Positions 7,289-11,353 of a DNA stretch of 11,353 nucleotides are shown here, one piece after another. Under the pieces are notes generated by a model, which saw nothing but the letters and a program-made list of their open reading frames with translations, was not told where the DNA came from and did no database searches. The stretch covers positions 1 to 11,353 of the forward strand of contig JAAYYJ010000302.1 in NCBI GenBank assembly GCA_012515455.1, given 5' to 3'. Each line of letters starts with the position of its first letter. Position 1 is the stretch's first letter. The stretch is from Oligosphaeraceae bacterium (GTDB taxonomy: Bacteria; Verrucomicrobiota; Lentisphaeria; Oligosphaerales; Oligosphaeraceae). Position numbers and translations under genes: made by a program.

Positions 7289-7321
7289 CCGGGGGGAAGA
7301 ATTTTGCGGGGCCAGTCATGG

Positions 7322-7349
7322 TTGTGTTCGGGAGGTGATATATTATAGT
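7322..7349 (+). promoter_or_regulatory. Possible promoter for the MFS-acetyltransferase operon
   Basis: TTGTGT (7322-7327), a 16-base spacer and TATAGT (7344-7349) lie about 57 bases before the transporter start, which would give a leader of about 50 bases. The -10 matches 5 of 6 consensus bases but the -35 only 3 of 6. It overlaps the minus-strand TATAAT, so transcription in the two directions would compete. Confidence 0.33.
7342..7347 (-). promoter_or_regulatory. Perfect -10 hexamer (TATAAT) reading into the structured region
   Basis: The minus strand carries an exact TATAAT here, which would start transcription near 7335 and give an RNA that includes the candidate hairpin. No good -35 hexamer is seen at 16 to 18 bases upstream (the candidates are TCAGCC, ATCAGC and AATCAG) and there is no TG extension. 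The site is therefore weakly supported. Confidence 0.3.
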
Positions 7350-7405
7350 GTGGTCAGCAGCAGGGCTGATTGTGCAGGTGCGGCGGTAGAGGGAAACATC
7401 ACGGC

Positions 7406-8671
7406 ATGAACTGGAAACGGACGTTGTTTTATGTCTGGCTGAGTCAGCTGCTCACCCAGGTTGGATTTTCGGCTGTGATGCCGTTCATCCCCCTGCATAT
7501 CGGGCGGCTGCTCCATACTGACGCTGAGCGGCAGATCGGACTCTGGGTCTCGCTGTTCTATTTTTTCAGCCAGCTCTGCTTTTGTCTGGTGATGCCAATA
7601 TGGGGCCGGCTGTCTGACGGGCGCGGACGGCGGAAGATGCTGATGCTGAATAATTTCGGCAATGCCCTGGTGATTCCCCTGATGTGCCTGGCCCCGAATG
7701 TGCTGGTGCTGGTGCTGATCCGGACCATCTCCTCGGTCTTCAGCGGTGTGATTATTATCGCCCAGTCGTTGGTGTCAGCCCAGACTCCGAATGAGCGGCA
7801 GGGCTTTGCCCTGGGAATCCTCAGCACGGCTGAGTGGGGCGGGCTGGTGCTGGGATTTCTGCTGGGGGGGGTGGTGCTGGGCCGCTTCGGGTTCGTGGCC
7901 GGATTCCTGATTTGCGGCCTGATGTCAGCCTTGGCCGGGCTGCTGGCACACTATGTTCACGAGGAATGTAACGTCCGCTCAGCAGAGGCAAAGGCGGCAC
8001 TGTCTTTTCGGCATAGGATGGCAGCCCACTTCAGCCTGCCGGCAATGGAGAAAATCGTGGCCTCGACGGTGCTGCTGTTTGTCGGAGTGCAGTTCCTGCG
8101 CAGTTTCGATGGCCCGTATGTGCCCATGATTGTCAAAACCGCCTTCGGTGCCGCCAATGTCGCCGGCAATACCGGAGTGATCAGCGCGATTGCCTGTGTC
8201 GGCGGGATGTTGTCAGGGCTGCTGGCCGGCTGGTTGTGCGACCTGGTACCGGCCCGGCTGATTATTATCCCGGCACTGGTGGTGACGGCGCTGGCGACCG
8301 CAGCCCAGCCGCTGGCCCTGACGGTAGCCTGGTTCAGTGTGTTCCGGTTCCTGCAAGGGCTGAGCGCGGGCTGCCTGGTGTCGGCATTGTTCACCCTGAT
8401 CTCCCGTTACAGCCGGCCAGAAGAGCGGTCGACAATTTTTGCCCTGGCCAGCAGCTCCAGCACTGCAGCCATGGCGCTGGGGACCTTGGGTAGCGGTGCC
8501 ATTGTGTCGACCCTGGGGGTGTCCTGGGTGTTCTATATTCCGCTGCTGCTGTATTTGCTGCTGATTCCGCTCTTCCGTGATCTGCTGGGTGACAGCAGAG
8601 TTCGGAAGGGGGGCGGGAATGCTTTGCGCCGGATGATTCCAAACAAGAGGTACAGAGGTGGATTTTTATGA
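7406..8671 (+). CDS. MFS transporter, MdtG-like (drug:H+ antiporter type)
   Basis: A 421-residue inner-membrane secondary transporter with hydrophobic segments spaced for about 12 membrane helices. The cytoplasmic loop between helices 2 and 3 carries MFS motif A, GRLSDGRGRRKM (67-78). After it come RTISSVFSGV and the LGILSTAEWGG block, which is the pattern of MdtG/TetA-type exporters. Export of a small molecule driven by proton exchange is therefore likely, but the substrate is unknown. The ATG at 7406 is preceded at 11 bases by AGAGGGA (7388-7394). The gene is first in a two-gene operon and its 3' end overlaps the acetyltransferase start by 14 bp. It contains a run of eight G residues at 7864-7871, in frame, coding for part of a glycine-rich helix. 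Confidence 0.92.
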   Translation: MNWKRTLFYVWLSQLLTQVGFSAVMPFIPLHIGRLLHTDAERQIGLWVSLFYFFSQLCFCLVMPIWGRLSDGRGRRKMLMLNNFGNALVIPLMCLAPNVLVLVLIRTISSVFSGVIIIAQSLVSAQTPNERQGFALGILSTAEWGGLVLGFLLGGVVLGRFGFVAGFLICGLMSALAGLLAHYVHEECNVRSAEAKAALSFRHRMAAHFSLPAMEKIVASTVLLFVGVQFLRSFDGPYVPMIVKTAFGAANVAGNTGVISAIACVGGMLSGLLAGWLCDLVPARLIIIPALVVTALATAAQPLALTVAWFSVFRFLQGLSAGCLVSALFTLISRYSRPEERSTIFALASSSSTAAMALGTLGSGAIVSTLGVSWVFYIPLLLYLLLIPLFRDLLGDSRVRKGGGNALRRMIPNKRYRGGFL

Positions 8672-9260
8672 GCAAATGTGCGCCGGGAGGCTCTATACGG
8701 ACCAGGGCAACCGGGAGCTGGCGGCCCAGCGCCTGTCCTGCCGCCGGTTGGTCCGGGAATTCAACTTATCCTTGCCGGAGGAAGAGGAGAAGCGCCAGAA
8801 CCTGATGCGGGAGCTGCTGGCGGAATACGGCCAGGGGGTCTTCATCGAGCCGCCGATCTACTTCGGGTACGGCCGGCATACCCATATCGGCGACAATACA
8901 TTTATCAATTTCAACCTGGTAGTCCTCGACGATATCGATGTCTTCATCGGTCGGCACGTGATGCTGGCCCCGAATGTAACTATCACTACCACTGGACACC
9001 CGGTGCATCCGGACCTGCGCCGCAACGGCGGGCAGTTCTCATTCCCGGTCCAGATCGAGGATCACGTCTGGATCGGTGCCGGAGCGCAAATCTTGCCCGG
9101 GGTGCGGATCGGCCGCAACTCGGTCATCGGCGCGGGCAGCGTGGTGACCAAGGACATCCCTGCGGATGTGGTCGCCTACGGCTCCCCTTGCCGGGTCCGC
9201 CGGGCGATAACCGAACGCGACCGGGAATATTATTATCATGACCGCAGAGTCGGGGACTGA
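8658..9260 (+). CDS. Sugar O-acetyltransferase, LacA/Maa type (left-handed beta-helix)
   Basis: Cytoplasmic trimeric hexapeptide-repeat enzyme that transfers acetyl from acetyl-CoA to a sugar or galactoside hydroxyl. The 200-residue length is typical. The N-terminal Mac domain begins MCAGRLYTDQ. The EPPIYFGYG block, NFN (84-86), the Asp pair 91-92 and TTGHPVHPDLR follow; the first His of the last block (His114) matches the catalytic His of LacA. C-terminal hexapeptide repeats (WIGAGAQILPGVRIG, VIGAGSVVTKDIP) lead to GSPCRVRRAI and a DREYYYHD tail, also LacA-like. I chose the GTG at 8658 because AAGAGG lies 7 bases upstream and it restores the family's usual N-terminus; the in-frame ATG at residue 7 is the alternative. 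The start lies inside the transporter's 3' end, which suggests translational coupling. The true acceptor is unknown, and no lac genes are nearby. Confidence 0.93.
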   Translation: MDFYEQMCAGRLYTDQGNRELAAQRLSCRRLVREFNLSLPEEEEKRQNLMRELLAEYGQGVFIEPPIYFGYGRHTHIGDNTFINFNLVVLDDIDVFIGRHVMLAPNVTITTTGHPVHPDLRRNGGQFSFPVQIEDHVWIGAGAQILPGVRIGRNSVIGAGSVVTKDIPADVVAYGSPCRVRRAITERDREYYYHDRRVGD

Positions 9261-9267
9261 GGCCTCA
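9258..9267. repeat. Perfect 10-bp palindrome made by two convergent stop codons
   Basis: TGAGGCCTCA contains the TGA stop of the acetyltransferase gene and, on the other strand, the TGA stop of mrdA, separated by four bases. It is a perfect inverted repeat but too short, and without a T tract, to call a terminator. Confidence 0.6.
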
Positions 9268-11079
9268 AGGCGCCGCGGCGATGGCTTGCCGCCAGCGCTG
9301 CAGGAAATCCGCCACCACGGGCACCGCGGTCTGCCCGCCGGACTCCCCGCGTTCAATCACGCAAGCCAGCGCGAAGCTGGGTGCTTCGCAGGGGCCATAG
9401 CAGATGGCCCAGGCATTCTTGTGACGCTCGCCGCCGCTGTCAACTTCGGCGGTGCCGGTCTTGGCCGCCAGTGACCACCCGGTCTGCTGCAGGCCACGGG
9501 CGGTGCCATGCTCATTGCGCACGGCTTCCTGCATGGCCGCCTGGATGAGACCCAGCATTGCCGGTGAGGTCGGCAGGCGATGGCGGATGACCGGCGGAGT
9601 GGTCTGCACGGTTTGCCCAGCCGGGTTGGTGCTTCTCTGCACCAGGAAGGGCCGGTACAGAATGCCGCCGTTGGCCAGAGCTGCGGTATAAAGCGCCGCC
9701 TGCAGGGGGGTCATGGTGATGATGCCCTGTCCCAGGGTGACCAGGGCGGTGTCGCTGTGCTGCCAGGGGCGCTTCTGCCAGCGCAGGGCTTCTTCCCGGC
9801 CGGGCCGGATACCGGTCCAGAACTCCGGCACATCGATGCCGGTTTTTTCGCCCAGGCCGGCAGCGGTGAAGAAGGGCTGCAGCCGGTCCAGGCCGGTCAG
9901 GCAGCCGTAGTGCAGGAAATACGGATTGCAGGACATGCATATGGCTTCCTGCAGGTTGATGGGGCCATGTCCGCTGCGTTTGGCGCAGCGGATGCGGGTG
10001 TCCCCCAAGGCATAGTACCCGATGCAATTATAACTGTCCTGGGGCTGCAGTACTGCGTTGCTCAGCGCTGCCAGGGCAATCAGGGGCTTGATGATTGATC
10101 CCGGGGTGTAGGTCTCATTGACGGCCCGGTTCTTCAGCGGCAGCCCGGGGGCGCGGTCCAGCGCGGCATATTTTGCGGCGCTGAGTTGTTCCAGGCTGTA
10201 AGTCGGCGCGGAGACCAGGGCCAGTACCGCACCGCTGTTGACCTCGATCAGCACCAGAGCTCCGCTTTCTCCCTGCAGGGCTGCTTCAGCGGCTCTCTGG
10301 GCCCGGCTGTCGATGGTCAGGTGCAGGTCATCACCATGGCGGGGGAGCAGGGGTTGGCGCACATCGTCATGGACGAAGCCCTGGGCGTCGACCTTGAGCA
10401 GGCGCGAGCCATTGCGCCCGGACAGGATATGGTTGTACGTCGCTTCCAGTCCGCTGCGGCCGCTGAGTTCCGGGGTAACGAAAGAGTAGCGGGTTTTTTC
10501 GGCGCTGAGATCATCCTCAGGCAGTCTCCGGCCGGTGAAACCCAGGAGGTGAGCGCAGCTTTCAGGCGCGGGGTATTTTCGTTCGCTTCTGGGGATGATG
10601 GCCAGCCCTGGAATAGTCGGGGTCAGTTCTCCGACCCGGGCCAGTTCCTGGGCAGTCAGGTCTTTGCCGATGATCAAGGGCAGGATGGGATGGCGCCGGA
10701 TATGGGTTCGCAGCTGGTCGGCGGTCAGCTGGGGCATCCGCCCGATGCACAGCGCGATGCGTTTTTCGCAGGCCAGGATATAGTCGGTCGTCTTGTAGGA
10801 ACGGCCGGGCTGGCGCATCTCCGAGACATAAAAGCCCAGATCATAATAGCAGTGGTTGTCGGCCAGCACTTGGCCGTCGGCAGAGAAGACCCTGCCCCGG
10901 GCGGGACTCAGACGCAGCAGGCGGATGCTCTGCCGGGCATTGCGGTCCTGGTGCTCGCGGTTCTGCAGCACCTGCACTTGCCAGAGACGGTAAAGCAGCA
11001 GCCCGAAGCAGAAGAGCAGCGCCAAACCGCACAGCGCAATGCGGATTTGCAGCATGTTCTGCCATTTCTGCTCATTCAT
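9265..11079 (-). CDS. mrdA: Penicillin-binding protein 2 (class B transpeptidase, elongation)
   Basis: Monofunctional peptidoglycan DD-transpeptidase that cross-links new wall during cell elongation with RodA, MreC and MreD. The protein is 604 residues. It has one N-terminal membrane anchor (about 12-33), a PBP dimerisation domain (about 50-230, with SPARGRVFSADGQVLADN near its start) and a C-terminal transpeptidase domain. The three active-site motifs are intact: Ser328-I-I-Lys331, SCN at 383-385 and KTGT at 540-543. The overall arrangement and the MreD-like gene upstream favour PBP2 over FtsI. The start overlaps the mreD stop by 8 bp, consistent with coupled translation; the ribosome binding site itself is weak. 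No rodA follows; the gene runs straight into a convergent acetyltransferase gene. Confidence 0.95.
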   Translation of the reverse strand: MNEQKWQNMLQIRIALCGLALLFCFGLLLYRLWQVQVLQNREHQDRNARQSIRLLRLSPARGRVFSADGQVLADNHCYYDLGFYVSEMRQPGRSYKTTDYILACEKRIALCIGRMPQLTADQLRTHIRRHPILPLIIGKDLTAQELARVGELTPTIPGLAIIPRSERKYPAPESCAHLLGFTGRRLPEDDLSAEKTRYSFVTPELSGRSGLEATYNHILSGRNGSRLLKVDAQGFVHDDVRQPLLPRHGDDLHLTIDSRAQRAAEAALQGESGALVLIEVNSGAVLALVSAPTYSLEQLSAAKYAALDRAPGLPLKNRAVNETYTPGSIIKPLIALAALSNAVLQPQDSYNCIGYYALGDTRIRCAKRSGHGPINLQEAICMSCNPYFLHYGCLTGLDRLQPFFTAAGLGEKTGIDVPEFWTGIRPGREEALRWQKRPWQHSDTALVTLGQGIITMTPLQAALYTAALANGGILYRPFLVQRSTNPAGQTVQTTPPVIRHRLPTSPAMLGLIQAAMQEAVRNEHGTARGLQQTGWSLAAKTGTAEVDSGGERHKNAWAICYGPCEAPSFALACVIERGESGGQTAVPVVADFLQRWRQAIAAAP

Positions 11080-11353
11080 GGTCGATTTTTTCCACTGCGC
11101 CGGAGTTCTCTTCGCGGAAATTGGGAGCGCTGGTCTCGAGGCGCCGCAAGGAGAGCCTGCGGGCGCAGCCTTCGAGGACCTGGCAGAGGGGCGGCAGCAA
11201 GACGATGGCGAATGCTGCCTGGGCGGCTGTCTGGCCCCAATTATTCGGCCGGAGGCTGCCCAGGGTGATCTTATGCTGCACGAGGGTTACCGCAGTCAGG
11301 ATGATAGCCAGGGCGGCACCGGGCAGCAGCAGCGACAGCCAGGAGTCCCAGTT
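11072..11353 (-). CDS. mreD: Rod shape-determining protein MreD, C-terminal part (cut by window edge)
   Basis: An open frame enters from the right edge and ends at 11072, giving the last 93 residues of a protein. It contains two hydrophobic stretches, one rich in Leu and Ala near the edge (LLLPGAALAIILTAVTLV) and one around AAFAIVLLPPLCQVLEG, followed by a basic stretch (RRLSLRRLE) and a polar acidic tail. This fits the C-terminus of MreD, a small multi-spanning membrane protein of the elongasome. The position directly upstream of mrdA, with an 8-bp overlap, is the classic mreCD-mrdA order. The sequence itself is poorly conserved in this family, so the name rests mainly on hydrophobicity and context. 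The start lies outside the window; an in-frame GTG at 11281 is not needed. Confidence 0.65.
   Translation of the reverse strand, partial: NWDSWLSLLLPGAALAIILTAVTLVQHKITLGSLRPNNWGQTAAQAAFAIVLLPPLCQVLEGCARRLSLRRLETSAPNFREENSGAVEKIDHE

Larger units (their letters stand above)
7030..7405. other. Divergent intergenic region, 376 bp
   Basis: This is the only stretch over 300 bases without a gene. It has AT-rich edges (about 7050-7095 and 7337-7350), where promoters for both directions can be placed, and a GC-rich middle (about 7140-7310) rich in inverted repeats, including the palindrome TCCCGGGA at 7149-7156 and the candidate structured RNA. I see no convincing gene, repeat array or tRNA in it. 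Confidence 0.7.

Noticed and set aside
7140..7310. Known RNA families (tRNA, tmRNA, SRP RNA, RNase P RNA, T-box, ZTP or SAH riboswitch) in the intergenic region
   Set aside because: I looked for their hallmark motifs on both strands. Only short partial resemblances appeared, such as CGGGGAGC, without the other conserved parts, so no family was assigned.
7179..7409. A 76-codon plus-strand open frame in the intergenic region
   Set aside because: Its composition (many Arg, Ser, Pro, Gly), lack of any recognisable motif, overlap with the transporter start and position across the candidate RNA helices all suggest chance in GC-rich DNA.
10186..11268. A 360-codon plus-strand open frame opposite mrdA
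   Set aside because: The minus strand encodes a complete PBP2 with all active-site motifs. The opposite frame is a by-product of GC-rich codon use and shows no family pattern.

Overview
The window is about 11.3 kb of GC-rich bacterial DNA. It holds nine complete genes and one gene cut by the right edge, packed with very little spacing. The gene set (MreD/PBP2 rod-wall genes, an FtsQ-like division protein, RimO, and a long F420-ligase-like enzyme next to a Gfo/Idh/MocA oxidoreductase) suggests a peptidoglycan-making, probably anaerobic bacterium. The flavour of the F420-ligase-like, C45 and MocA-type proteins reminds me of the PVC group (Lentisphaerota-like). That placement is inference from protein style only and is of low confidence. 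There are no insertion sequences, CRISPR arrays, tRNAs or rRNAs that I can recognise.

Layout, left to right. (1) An M24 Xaa-Pro-type metallopeptidase on the plus strand (67-1212). It meets tail to tail, with a 19-bp overlap, a minus-strand run transcribed right to left: rimO (4656-3283), an ftsQ-like gene (3239-2400) and a secreted C45-family acyltransferase/hydrolase (2342-1194). (2) Upstream of rimO lies a second minus-strand pair: an F420-0:L-glutamate-ligase-like gene (7029-5839), then a Gfo/Idh/MocA oxidoreductase (5797-4733). A GC-rich hairpin with a short T tract follows and probably ends or attenuates this pair before rimO. (3) A 376-bp intergenic region (7030-7405) separates this pair from a divergent plus-strand operon. 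That operon encodes an MdtG-like MFS transporter (7406-8671) and a LacA-type O-acetyltransferase (8658-9260), which overlap by 14 bp. (4) On the far right, mreD (3' part only) and mrdA/PBP2 run on the minus strand with an 8-bp overlap. They converge on the acetyltransferase gene with only four bases between the stop codons.

The most interesting non-coding element is in the 7030-7405 region. A roughly 120-nt segment (7170-7288) can fold into a long colinear hairpin of 9, 6 and 8 base pairs. Four of those pairs are G-U when read on the minus strand and would be A-C mismatches on the plus strand. A perfect TATAAT lies just upstream on the same strand. It may be a structured leader of the F420-ligase-like mRNA or an independent small RNA. 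I could not match it to a known family.

Functionally, the window mixes cell-envelope and division genes (mreD, mrdA, ftsQ), ribosome modification (rimO), peptide/amide metabolism (M24, C45), sugar or small-molecule acetylation and transport, and an uncharacterised two-gene cofactor/oxidoreductase unit.
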